Source: JBJXFK01 sp046155505 (lineage in GTDB: Bacteria > Planctomycetota > Phycisphaerae > UBA1845 > Fen-1342). From it: a stretch of 6,223 nucleotides of DNA. Both the position numbers and the translations under genes were made by a program. Location: NCBI GenBank assembly GCA_046155505.1, contig JBJXFK010000228.1:1-6223 (forward strand). The letters are read 5' to 3'. This document shows, piece after piece, positions 1-5,764 of the stretch (positions are counted from its first letter, which is position 1; every line of letters begins with the position of its first letter). Under the pieces are notes generated by a model. That model was not told the origin of the DNA and searched no databases. It worked only from the letters and a program-made list of their open reading frames with translations.

Positions 1-1671
1 TGGTCTTACTGGGCGACGTGGGTGGGCGGCGCGGTCGCGGCGATCAGCGTGCTTGCCATCGTGCGCGGCGCGACGAGCAAACGCATCACAGGCAGCGCGA
101 TCGGGCTGATATGGCTCTGGGCGGCGATCGGACCGCTGCTCGGCATCGTCGGTGCGCGCGTCGCCGCCTCGCAGGATCGGTATCTGTATTTGCCGCTCGT
201 CGGGCTAATGCTTGTCGTCGGCTCGCTCCTGCTGCGCGGCATTCGCACGCTACGCGCGCTGCAAGCATCGGTCGGCGGCGTGGCCGTCATCGCGCTGGCC
301 CTCATTCCGATCACGCTGACCGACGTGCGCGACGCACGTTCGACGCTGCGCCGCGCTGAGCGTGTTGCCGAGCGTTATCAGGGCGATCCGCGAGCGCTCG
401 AACTGCTGGCGATCGCGTTCGATTACACCGCGGCGCACCAGACGGCCGAACGCGCGAACGTGTCGATCGACGAGCTGCGCAAGCAGTTTCTCGACATCAT
501 CACCCGCGCCGCCGAGGCCGCCGAAACGCGCAGCGATTGCTTTCGCGACAAGGCCGACCGCGCCGCGTTTCATCGCCGCATTTCGTGGCAGTTTCTTGGT
601 AGCGGCCTGTGCGACCGATCACTCAAACAGGCCGAGCGGGCGGCCGACTTTGAGCCGGACCACCCGATGACGCTCACGCGGCTCGCGCATGCGTATCGCT
701 GCCTCGGACAATTCGAGCGCGCCGCACTCACCTATGAACGGCTCGAACGCGTACTGCCCAAGGATCCCGCGGTGCGGGCGACGCGCCTGACCGAGTTCGG
801 CGACGTGCTGCTATTCGTGTTCAACAGTCCGCAACACGCGATGCCGCGCTATCGAGCCGCGGTCGAGACCGGAGCGGCACCGAATCGGGCAAAGGTCGGC
901 CTGGCGCGGTGCGAAGTGCTGGTGGGCGAAGGCGCGCGGGGCCTCGACCTAGCTAGCATGGTGATCGCCGCCGAGCCGGACAATGTCGATGCGATGCTTG
1001 TCGTCGCTCTCTACCAGTTGCGCAGCCACCGCTGGAAAGAGGCGGAACAGGCGTATCGCATGATTCTCTCCGGCGATCCGACGCACTATGAGGCGTTGCG
1101 CTGCCTGCACGAGGTGGTCGCCCAATCGGGCCGCTGGATCGACGCGGCGGAAATGTGGGAACAGGCGATGCAGCGAGCGCCCGATGTTCCGGCGTATCGA
1201 GCGTATGCAGCGTGGGCAGCGGCGTGCGCGGGGCACGAGGCGGCACGCGCGTGGATCGACGAGTTGCTGGCGAAGGACGCCAACCACGTCTTTGCGTGCC
1301 TGTCCGAAATGTTGTTGGCGTTGCGCGGCGACGACCTAAATGCCGCGCTGCGTTGGGTCGAGCGGGCGGCGAAGGGGCAGCCGATCGCTGAGGCGCGTGA
1401 GTTCGTGAGAGCCGAGATCACGTTGCGGCTGATGATCGACAGGTCGGAATTGCCCGCGACGGCGGTGGTCGCGCGGGCGGCCCTTGCGAACCGAGTCGGA
1501 AATACGGCTCTCGCGCGCGAGCTGTTGACCGCGTTTGTCGCGAACGCGACGGGCGTTGCTCAAACAGCGGCATTGCAGATGCTCGAATCGTTGCCACAGG
1601 CGGCCACGCAGCCGTCGCAGCCGGCTCCAGGAGCGGTTCCGGTCCCGACGAGCGTTCCCGGGGGCGGCTGA
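1..1671 (+). CDS. C-terminal part of a TMTC-like multi-pass membrane protein with TPR repeats (5' end cut off by window)
   Basis: The frame is open from base 1, so the true start lies before the window; a GTG at 22 is possible but cuts into a membrane segment. The visible 556 residues begin with about four hydrophobic segments (roughly residues 7-23, 33-55, 61-78 and 89-107). The loop before the third reads SQDRYLYLP, which resembles the (E/D)RYxYLP signature before the last membrane helices of TMTC-type and related bacterial membrane proteins with TPRs. The rest is soluble and helical. TPR-like units are clearest at about residues 221-255 (LAHAYRCLGQFERAALTYERL) and about 299-412. The last 25 residues are rich in Pro, Ala and Gln. 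In this family an N-terminal glycosyltransferase-C-like membrane half is usual and would lie to the left; the TPRs would mediate protein contacts. Enzymatic function cannot be shown here. The gene ends with TGA and is followed by a 458-base gap. Confidence 0.8.
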   Translation, partial: WSYWATWVGGAVAAISVLAIVRGATSKRITGSAIGLIWLWAAIGPLLGIVGARVAASQDRYLYLPLVGLMLVVGSLLLRGIRTLRALQASVGGVAVIALALIPITLTDVRDARSTLRRAERVAERYQGDPRALELLAIAFDYTAAHQTAERANVSIDELRKQFLDIITRAAEAAETRSDCFRDKADRAAFHRRISWQFLGSGLCDRSLKQAERAADFEPDHPMTLTRLAHAYRCLGQFERAALTYERLERVLPKDPAVRATRLTEFGDVLLFVFNSPQHAMPRYRAAVETGAAPNRAKVGLARCEVLVGEGARGLDLASMVIAAEPDNVDAMLVVALYQLRSHRWKEAEQAYRMILSGDPTHYEALRCLHEVVAQSGRWIDAAEMWEQAMQRAPDVPAYRAYAAWAAACAGHEAARAWIDELLAKDANHVFACLSEMLLALRGDDLNAALRWVERAAKGQPIAEAREFVRAEITLRLMIDRSELPATAVVARAALANRVGNTALARELLTAFVANATGVAQTAALQMLESLPQAATQPSQPAPGAVPVPTSVPGGG

Positions 1672-1706
1672 TCGGCAACTAAAATGTGAATTGTTTCGGA
1701 AAATTG

Positions 1707-1734
1707 TTGACCTGAAAGCTTGCTGCGATATACT
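1707..1734 (+). promoter_or_regulatory. sigma70-type promoter
   Basis: The -35 box TTGACC (1707-1712) and the -10 box TATACT (1729-1734) are separated by 16 bases. They sit in a locally AT-rich stretch right after the TPR gene, which stands out from the GC-rich surroundings. Transcription would begin near 1741. The next gene start is about 390 bases further on and an intrinsic terminator lies in between, so the promoter most likely drives a short RNA. Confidence 0.6.
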
Positions 1735-1740
1735 GTATCT

Positions 1741-1874
1741 TGGGTGTAAAGAACGCTGAATCCGCGACCAGCTTTGCGATCGGCGTAACTTGCTTCCGTA
1801 CAACAACTTGCTTCCACTCGCTGCGGCAGCCTCAGACCGCGCCAATACCCAAAAGGCTGCCGCACGCCTTTTTT
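1741..1874 (+). ncRNA. candidate small RNA or attenuated leader with duplicated CU-rich motif
   Basis: The transcript is bounded by the promoter at 1707-1734 and the U-run at 1869-1874, giving about 130 nt. No convincing ORF lies inside. The 11-mer AACTTGCTTCC occurs twice (1787-1797 and 1805-1815) with 7 bases between copies. In RNA this gives two exposed CUUGCUUCC motifs that could pair with GGAAG-like Shine-Dalgarno regions, as C-rich seed loops of regulatory RNAs do. The 3' part can form an 11-bp hairpin (1822-1832 with 1854-1864). The end does not pair with the start, which argues against 6S RNA, and I recognise no known class. It could instead be an attenuated leader of the esterase gene 256 bases downstream. 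The function is inference; the boundaries and motifs are seen. Confidence 0.45.
1822..1874 (+). terminator. intrinsic terminator with two mutually exclusive hairpins
   Basis: TGCGGCAGCCT (1822-1832) and AGGCTGCCGCA (1854-1864) form a perfect 11-bp stem with a 21-base loop. Alternatively AAAAGGC (1851-1857) pairs with GCCTTTT (1866-1872) around an 8-base loop, directly at a run of six T (1869-1874). Both use GGC at 1855-1857, so they cannot form together. Either hairpin followed by the T-run would work as a terminator; the competition could also be regulatory. Confidence 0.65.
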
Positions 1875-2129
1875 ATTGGGACTCACATTTTCACTCCGTG
1901 AGCGGTTTCGGTTTTTCCTCCTGATCGATCTCAACGCGCCGCCACCTTCGCCGCCGCAGCACCACGCCGCTTGCCCGTGCAATCCGCAACTGCCCTCTTC
2001 GACAATCTTCCAACAGACAGCGTTTGTTTGTTTACGCGTTTCGCGCTCCGCGGCGCGGGCCGCCGTCGAAGCGTCGCCGCGCTGAACCGGGTATTCTGCT
2101 CGCCGCGACCGAACCACCCGGAGACCTCG
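1875..2129. other. intergenic stretch upstream of the esterase gene
   Basis: A weak hairpin, CTCAC (1882-1886) with GTGAG (1898-1902), is followed by a T-rich segment. I see no convincing promoter for the downstream gene. Open frames crossing this stretch on both strands have no recognisable protein features and are treated as spurious. Confidence 0.3.
2120..2123 (+). promoter_or_regulatory. ribosome binding site of the esterase gene
   Basis: GGAG lies 6 bases before the ATG at 2130. This decides the start over longer in-frame options, such as the one at 1971, which would bury the signal peptide about 53 residues inside the protein. Confidence 0.65.
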
Positions 2130-3194
2130 ATGCATACCCGATCGACCGCCTTCCGCAGCGCCGAAGTCGTGGCCCGCCCGTTGTTTCGCCTCCCGCTCAT
2201 CGCGCTGCTTCTCATCAGTTGCACAACGATTGCCTTCGCACAGCGGTCCGCCGACACCGCGAAGCTCGACGAAGACTTCCGCGCCGCTTACACCGCCAAA
2301 AATTGGCCCGAAGCGATCAAGCTCGGGCAGCAACTGGCCGCCGCGACACCCGAATTCTCCGAACCGGCCTACAACTTGGCCTGTGTCTATGCGCTCAGCG
2401 GCGACCCCGAGTCGGCCATGCGCTGGCTGGGCAGCGCGGCTGATCGCGGCTTTGCCGACATCGGCACGCTGCGCGACGACGCCGACTTTGCGACCATCCG
2501 CAAGCTCCCCGAGTTCGCAAAAATCGAGCAGCGCGTCGCGGCCGCCGCCGAAAAACGCACCGCCGACTTCGACAAACGCGTCGCCCAGCACCCGCCGCTC
2601 ATTGTGCCGCCGCGAAAGCTCGACGCCGACAAACCCGCGCCGGTGATCCTGGTCATGCACGGCTACGGCTCGACCGCCGAGGATCTCGCGCCCGTCTGGC
2701 GCGACGTCGCGAACGAGCGCGGCGCGATCTTCGTTTCGGCCCGCGCCGTGAACGCTGCCGGCCAGGGCTTCGAATGGGGCACGGTCGATCAGGCTGACTG
2801 CATCGTGCAGGCCGCGCTCGAAGTGGTTCGCAACAAACACAAAATCGACGAATCGCGGATCGTGCTTAGCGGTTTTTCACAGGGCGGCCTGATGGCCTAC
2901 GCCCTCGCCGCCCGCCATCCGCAGCAATTCTGCGGCTCGATCCCGGTGGCGGCCCGCTACATCGCGCAATCCGTGCCGCTGAAGCCCAAGGATCCGCCCG
3001 CGAAACGCCCGAAATTCTTCATCATGGTTGGCAGCAGCGACCGCGTGCTCGAAGAAAACCGCAAGGCCAACGCCGACCTCAAGGCGGCGGGATGGGACGT
3101 CCAGTATCAGGAGTACAAAGGCGTTGGTCACACGTTTCCGGACAACCGAGACGAGGAACTGCGCAAGGCGCTCGACTTCGTGCTGCCGAAGTGA
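2130..3194 (+). CDS. exported esterase (alpha/beta hydrolase, phospholipase/carboxylesterase-like) with N-terminal TPR-like region
   Basis: The ATG at 2130 is chosen because GGAG (2120-2123) lies 6 bases upstream and a signal sequence follows at once; the frame is open further upstream but unsupported. The product is 354 residues. Residues 1-37 form an export signal: a basic start, then the core LPLIALLLIS. Cleavage could follow AFA at residue 37 (signal peptidase I), or before Cys31, where LISC resembles a lipobox. Residues about 45-135 are TPR-like (PAYNLACVYALSGDPESAM) and include RDDADFATIRKLPEF, typical of the end of such regions. From about residue 170 an alpha/beta hydrolase follows: oxyanion-loop HGYG at 177-180, nucleophile GFSQGG with Ser250, acid Asp304 in GSSDR, and His334 in GVGHTFP. 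The triad is complete, so an active periplasmic or envelope serine esterase is expected; the substrate is unknown. A REP-like hairpin starts 12 bases after the stop. Confidence 0.85.
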   Translation: MHTRSTAFRSAEVVARPLFRLPLIALLLISCTTIAFAQRSADTAKLDEDFRAAYTAKNWPEAIKLGQQLAAATPEFSEPAYNLACVYALSGDPESAMRWLGSAADRGFADIGTLRDDADFATIRKLPEFAKIEQRVAAAAEKRTADFDKRVAQHPPLIVPPRKLDADKPAPVILVMHGYGSTAEDLAPVWRDVANERGAIFVSARAVNAAGQGFEWGTVDQADCIVQAALEVVRNKHKIDESRIVLSGFSQGGLMAYALAARHPQQFCGSIPVAARYIAQSVPLKPKDPPAKRPKFFIMVGSSDRVLEENRKANADLKAAGWDVQYQEYKGVGHTFPDNRDEELRKALDFVLPK

Positions 3195-3202
3195 CGGGTG
3201 GT

Positions 3203-3233
3203 TGCCATGCCGACGGCCGTTCGCGTCGGCATG
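3203..3233 (+). repeat. REP-like palindrome, copy 1
   Basis: CATGCCGACG (3206-3215) pairs perfectly with CGTCGGCATG (3224-3233) around an 8-base loop. It begins a few bases after the esterase stop codon, so the hairpin may also stabilise or end that mRNA, though no T-run follows. A near-identical copy in opposite orientation lies at 3402-3431. Confidence 0.7.
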
Positions 3234-3401
3234 TTTGGGAAACAGACTTTCGATCGTAGAGCGGTCAAATTCGGTTCCGTTGGTTGGTGAATGACGATGC
3301 GTGACAGAAATTTCAATACTCGGTTGCGGACTGCTGGGGCGCTGCGCAGAGTCGCTTGTTTCAGCGATGACGCTTCAACCTCGCGACGGCGCTCACCGAG
3401 G

Positions 3402-3431
3402 CATGCCGACGCAAAGGCCGTCGGCATGGCA
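3402..3431 (-). repeat. REP-like palindrome, copy 2 (inverted)
   Basis: CATGCCGACG (3402-3411) pairs with CGTCGGCATG (3419-3428) around a 7-base loop. Read on the minus strand it matches copy 1 at TGCCATGCCGACGGCC (16 of 16) and GCGTCGGCATG (11 of 11). Only the short loop segment differs: TTT here, GTTC in copy 1. Confidence 0.7.
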
Positions 3432-3450
3432 CCCGGCGCGCGGCCTGTCT

Positions 3451-3478
3451 GTTCCCGGTTCCCTGTTCCCTGTTCCCT
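3451..3478 (+). repeat. heptamer tandem repeat GTTCCC(T/G) x4
   Basis: Four head-to-tail copies: GTTCCCG (3451-3457), then GTTCCCT at 3458, 3465 and 3472. The array ends 30 bases before the first ExbD start codon. It is outside any convincing gene and looks like a simple intergenic repeat prone to slippage. Confidence 0.75.
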
Positions 3479-3508
3479 ATCTTCAATCGCCCCCTCGGCC
3501 CCTGCTAA

Positions 3509-3994
3509 ATGATGTTCCGCCCGCCCAAGCCGACCGCCGTCACGCTCAACCTCGCACCGATGGTTGATGTGATGATGTGTCTCATCATCTTCTTCCTGCT
3601 GGCAAGCAAGCTGGTCAGTTCGCAGAATCGCCCGCTGAATCTGCCCTTCGCCCGCGCCGCCGAGGAGACTGAGTCGCGCGAGCCGGGCACGCGCATCGTC
3701 GTTAATGTGCGTCCCTCGCCGGCGCGCGCGGGCGACGCCGAGTTCGTGCTGCAGCGCTGGGACGGCAAAAACATCTCCGAGAAGATCGTCACCGCCGACG
3801 AACTGCCGACGCTCCTACTCACGCGGGCCGAGCAGGCTCGCACGCGCGGCGAAGAGGTCCGCTGCGTGATTCGCGCCGATCGCACGATCGCCGCCGGTCA
3901 CGTAGAGAGCGTGCTCCGTGCGGCGGGTCTGGCGAAGATTGCCAAGATCGTCTTCGCGGCCAACGCCGGAGACGACCCGGGGGCAGCGCGATGA
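3509..3994 (+). CDS. ExbD/TolR-family biopolymer transport protein
   Basis: The product has 161 residues, a normal length for ExbD/TolR. The short basic cytoplasmic N-terminus (MMFRPPKPT) is followed by one membrane helix at about residues 13-35 with the family signature NLAPMVDVMMCLIIFFLL. Asp20 in it matches the proton-path aspartate of ExbD and TolR. A periplasmic domain follows; its end, VRCVIRADRTIAAGHVESVL, fits the family's C-terminal fold. In known systems ExbD sits inside an ExbB pentamer and uses the proton gradient to energise envelope processes. ATG occurs at 3509 and again at 3512, and no clear Shine-Dalgarno site precedes them, so the exact start is open by one codon. The stop overlaps the next start as ATGA, indicating translational coupling. 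No exbB/tolQ gene is in the window. Confidence 0.9.
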   Translation: MMFRPPKPTAVTLNLAPMVDVMMCLIIFFLLASKLVSSQNRPLNLPFARAAEETESREPGTRIVVNVRPSPARAGDAEFVLQRWDGKNISEKIVTADELPTLLLTRAEQARTRGEEVRCVIRADRTIAAGHVESVLRAAGLAKIAKIVFAANAGDDPGAAR

Positions 3995-4485
3995 GAGCCG
4001 CCCGCATTCGGCGTGTGCCGATGGAGTCGATCGCCGAGCGCATCCCCAATCTCGCGCCGATGGTCGATGTCATCATGGTGATTCTGGTGTTCTTCATGCT
4101 GGGCGCGTCGCTGACTTTGCTCAGCGAAGGCGCGCTGCGGACCGAACTCGACCCACGCAGCGGCCCCGGCGAAGGCACCGCGGTCGAGATCATCCCGTCG
4201 GTGAAAATCGCGCTCGAAGCGGTCGACGGCGGCAAGGCGTGCAATCTTTTTGTCATGGGCGTGCCGCTGGCGGGTAACACGTTCGACGCACTGCTCTCAT
4301 TTCTAAGGGATCGCAAAGACGCCGGTGCCGATGTGACCAACCCGGTCGTGATCGGATTTCAGCCTGATGTGCAGTGGGGCCTGGTCGTGCAAACGATGGA
4401 TACGGCGGTGCGCGCGGGGTTCACCAATGTGCAATTCGCGGTGAGCCTGGGCGGAACGGACTGGCACAAGAATCGCGGGCGATGA
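3991..4485 (+). CDS. second ExbD/TolR-family biopolymer transport protein
   Basis: The product has 164 residues. A longer basic N-terminus (RAARIRRV) precedes a single membrane helix at about residues 20-42, NLAPMVDVIMVILVFFML, with the conserved Asp26. The periplasmic part ends with VQWGLVVQTMDTAVRAGFTNVQFAV, a good match in pattern to the ExbD C-terminal domain. The start ATG overlaps the TGA of the upstream ExbD gene by four bases, so both are probably made together and may form a heterodimer in one motor complex. The two proteins are clearly divergent outside the membrane signature, so this is not a recent duplication. A Met at residue 11 is an alternative start, but the ATGA overlap favours 3991. 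The tRNA fragment lies 120 bases downstream and no terminator is evident between. Confidence 0.9.
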   Translation: MRAARIRRVPMESIAERIPNLAPMVDVIMVILVFFMLGASLTLLSEGALRTELDPRSGPGEGTAVEIIPSVKIALEAVDGGKACNLFVMGVPLAGNTFDALLSFLRDRKDAGADVTNPVVIGFQPDVQWGLVVQTMDTAVRAGFTNVQFAVSLGGTDWHKNRGR

Positions 4486-4500
4486 GGCACTGCGGTAAAT

Positions 4501-4521
4501 GCAGAATGAAGAACGCAGAAC
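4501..4521 (+). repeat. degenerate heptamer repeat
   Basis: Three imperfect 7-mers follow each other: GCAGAAT, GAAGAAC and GCAGAAC. They lie just after the second ExbD gene, outside any convincing gene. This is a minor simple repeat. Confidence 0.4.
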
Positions 4522-4605
4522 GGCTGCGCGGTGAGCAAGTCTTCCGAACCCCGAGGGCGAGCGAGTGGCGTGAAGCGCTTGAGAAGCGAGAGCAGCAACG
4601 TGGAA

Positions 4606-4647
4606 CGCGCCCGATAGGATTCGAACCTACGACCTGCGGTTTAGGAA
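4606..4647 (-). mobile_element. 3' half of tRNA-Arg(CCU): probable attachment site of an integrated element
   Basis: Read on the minus strand, this has the anticodon loop TTCCTAA (4647-4641; anticodon CCU, Arg) and the 3' anticodon strand ACCGC. The five-base variable loop AGGTC follows, then a T-arm GTAGG-TTCGAAT-CCTAT (4630-4614) with one G-U pair. The 3' acceptor strand CGGGCGC and discriminator G come last. The sequence before the loop cannot pair: CCCGA faces ACCGC, and no matching GCGCCCG acceptor strand is nearby. The gene is therefore only a 3' half, cut at the anticodon loop, where tyrosine recombinases often cross over. Such displaced halves mark one end of an integrated element; the intact gene would be at the other end, to the right. 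Decay of a tRNA copy is the alternative. Confidence 0.65.
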
Positions 4648-4753
4648 TCGGGCGGCCGCAAAGTCTGAAACGCGCAAACAACGCTACCAACGCGGCTTGC
4701 GGATTGCAACCCATGTTCGAGTTTGGATCGCGTTAGCCCGCTTTGCGTCTGCG

Positions 4754-4785
4754 AGCGCGGTCTAGACCGCGCTTTGACCGCGCTT
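4754..4785. repeat. 20-bp perfect palindrome plus extra direct half-site
   Basis: AGCGCGGTCT (4754-4763) is followed directly by its reverse complement AGACCGCGCT (4764-4773). The half-site GACCGCGCTT then occurs at 4765-4774 and again at 4776-4785, an 11-base period. This gives three copies of one 9-10 bp site, one inverted and two direct. With no loop and no T-rich tail on the minus strand, it looks more like a protein-binding array (recombinase arm sites, excisionase or repressor operator) than a terminator of the gene ending at 4844. Function is inferred. Confidence 0.6.
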
Positions 4786-4843
4786 CGACGACCCGCCGCG
4801 GAGGTGGACTCCCCGGACGGGCGGGCGGAAATGCAAGTTGGTG

Positions 4844-5575
4844 CTAATGGCCCTCGTTTTCGCGGGCAACATCTCTTTCACGCTGATCGAGCCGCCACCT
4901 GGCGAATGTGATGGGTTCGATACGTCGCGAGTGCCGTATTCGCCCGTTCGTGCGAAACAGTTTCTTCCCGGCGGCTTCTGAGACGCGCGCTCTGGCATGA
5001 TCGAGACTCAAGCCCGGAATATCTGTCATGAGTTGGCGAGCGGCGTCCGTGACAGTCAGCCAGGTGCTTTCTGGTACTTCGAATGGCGGTCTGCAGTCGG
5101 CTTCGAGCAGGCGCCCTGCCTCGCGCCGGACCAAAGCTGCAAGCGCCGTCAGCGTGCGCCGCAACCACTCCCAGTCGTAACTCGACTGAGGATGCGGTGG
5201 CTCAGACTCGAATCCCAAACCTGTGACAAGCTCGTTGCCGCTCTTCGCGAGCCGAATGGCTACGCAATGAAACAGTCTTCTACCCTCGTTCAACGGTGCC
5301 CCTGACTGAGGTGAGTACTGTCGATAGCAGGCGTCGATGTCATCCCAGAATACGGCATCGAACGCACGCGACTCACGCGCCTCGTACAGCAGCGCGCCCG
5401 CCCGGGCGGCGGCTCCGACGAGTTCGCCGTTTGACGGAAGTGTCGAATAGGATTCAAGCTTCGACGCAATCGCGTCCAATCTGACGAGCGAACGCTCCAA
5501 TGGAGTCTGTCGGTGCAATGACTGGTCGACGTTCGGCAGACTGCTATCGGGCTGGTCACGACGAGCCGGCGGCAT
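4844..5575 (-). CDS. unrecognised protein with C-terminal winged-helix/excisionase-like region
   Basis: The product has 243 residues. AAGGA (5589-5585) lies 9 bases before the ATG, and an in-frame stop sits three codons upstream, so the start is well supported. There is no signal peptide or membrane segment. Residues 1-165 are mostly helical and acidic/basic and match no family I know. After a Pro-rich link (PPFEVPES), residues about 171-232 read WLTVTDAARQLMTD, then HARARVSEAAGKKLF, then RRIEPITFARWRLDQRERD. The order of an AA-x-x-L helix, a second helix, a short wing with Asn-Gly and basic residues, and a final Trp-containing helix resembles MerR/excisionase-type small winged-helix domains. 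It is therefore probably DNA-binding. Its place between the tRNA fragment and an operator-like inverted repeat suggests control of excision or of island genes; this is inference. Confidence 0.65.
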   Translation of the reverse strand: MPPARRDQPDSSLPNVDQSLHRQTPLERSLVRLDAIASKLESYSTLPSNGELVGAAARAGALLYEARESRAFDAVFWDDIDACYRQYSPQSGAPLNEGRRLFHCVAIRLAKSGNELVTGLGFESEPPHPQSSYDWEWLRRTLTALAALVRREAGRLLEADCRPPFEVPESTWLTVTDAARQLMTDIPGLSLDHARARVSEAAGKKLFRTNGRIRHSRRIEPITFARWRLDQRERDVARENEGH

Positions 5576-5584
5576 GCTGCATCA

Positions 5585-5589
5585 TCCTT
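5585..5589 (-). promoter_or_regulatory. ribosome binding site of the winged-helix gene
   Basis: AAGGA on the minus strand lies 9 bases before the ATG at 5575. With the in-frame TGA three codons upstream, this fixes the start and favours this frame over the overlapping minus-strand frame at 5290-5694. Confidence 0.65.
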
Positions 5590-5610
5590 GCGCGGAACAC
5601 AACGGGGCAG

Positions 5611-5633
5611 GCCACACTTCTCGGTCGTGTGGC
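5611..5633. promoter_or_regulatory. operator-like inverted repeat upstream of the winged-helix gene
   Basis: GCCACAC (5611-5617) and GTGTGGC (5627-5633) are perfect inverted 7-mers separated by 9 bases, about 36 bases before the start codon at 5575. This is a usual geometry for a dimeric regulator. It could also be a leader hairpin. No clear promoter boxes accompany it. Confidence 0.4.
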
Positions 5634-5764
5634 TGCGACGAACCGCGCCTGGGGTCGCTATTTCGAACCAACCGGCCCGTTCCGCAATGCGCATCTTATC
5701 TTCTGATCAGGACGCCGGAGAAGCCGAAGTTCGCCGATTACAGAAATCGGACTCATCCGGTTCT

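Noticed and set aside
1560..2840. Long minus-strand open frame of 426 codons
   Set aside because: It runs antisense across the TPR gene end, the intergenic region and the esterase, has no recognisable domain, and is explained by GC-rich codon bias on the real + strand genes.
4606..4702. A complete tRNA with a degenerate 5' half (a GTTGGTAG D-loop-like match at 4683-4690 on the minus strand), or a group I intron in tRNA-Arg(CCU)
   Set aside because: The D-loop-like match is about 26 bases too far from the anticodon, no GCGCCCG acceptor strand is present, and the bases before the anticodon already match the loop, so an intron boundary after the anticodon does not fit. I found no 5' exon further right.
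4374..4736. Plus-strand open frame translating through the tRNA fragment (PIGFEPTTCGLG)
   Set aside because: This peptide is the usual false translation of the antisense strand of a tRNA gene.
5290..5694. Minus-strand open frame of 134 codons overlapping the winged-helix gene
   Set aside because: It shares most of its length with the better-supported 243-residue frame, which has a good ribosome binding site. The frame itself shows no domain.
5734..5750. Possible terminator hairpin CCGAT/ATCGG after the 66-residue gene
   Set aside because: It has only 5 bp with a 7-base loop and no T-run on the minus strand.
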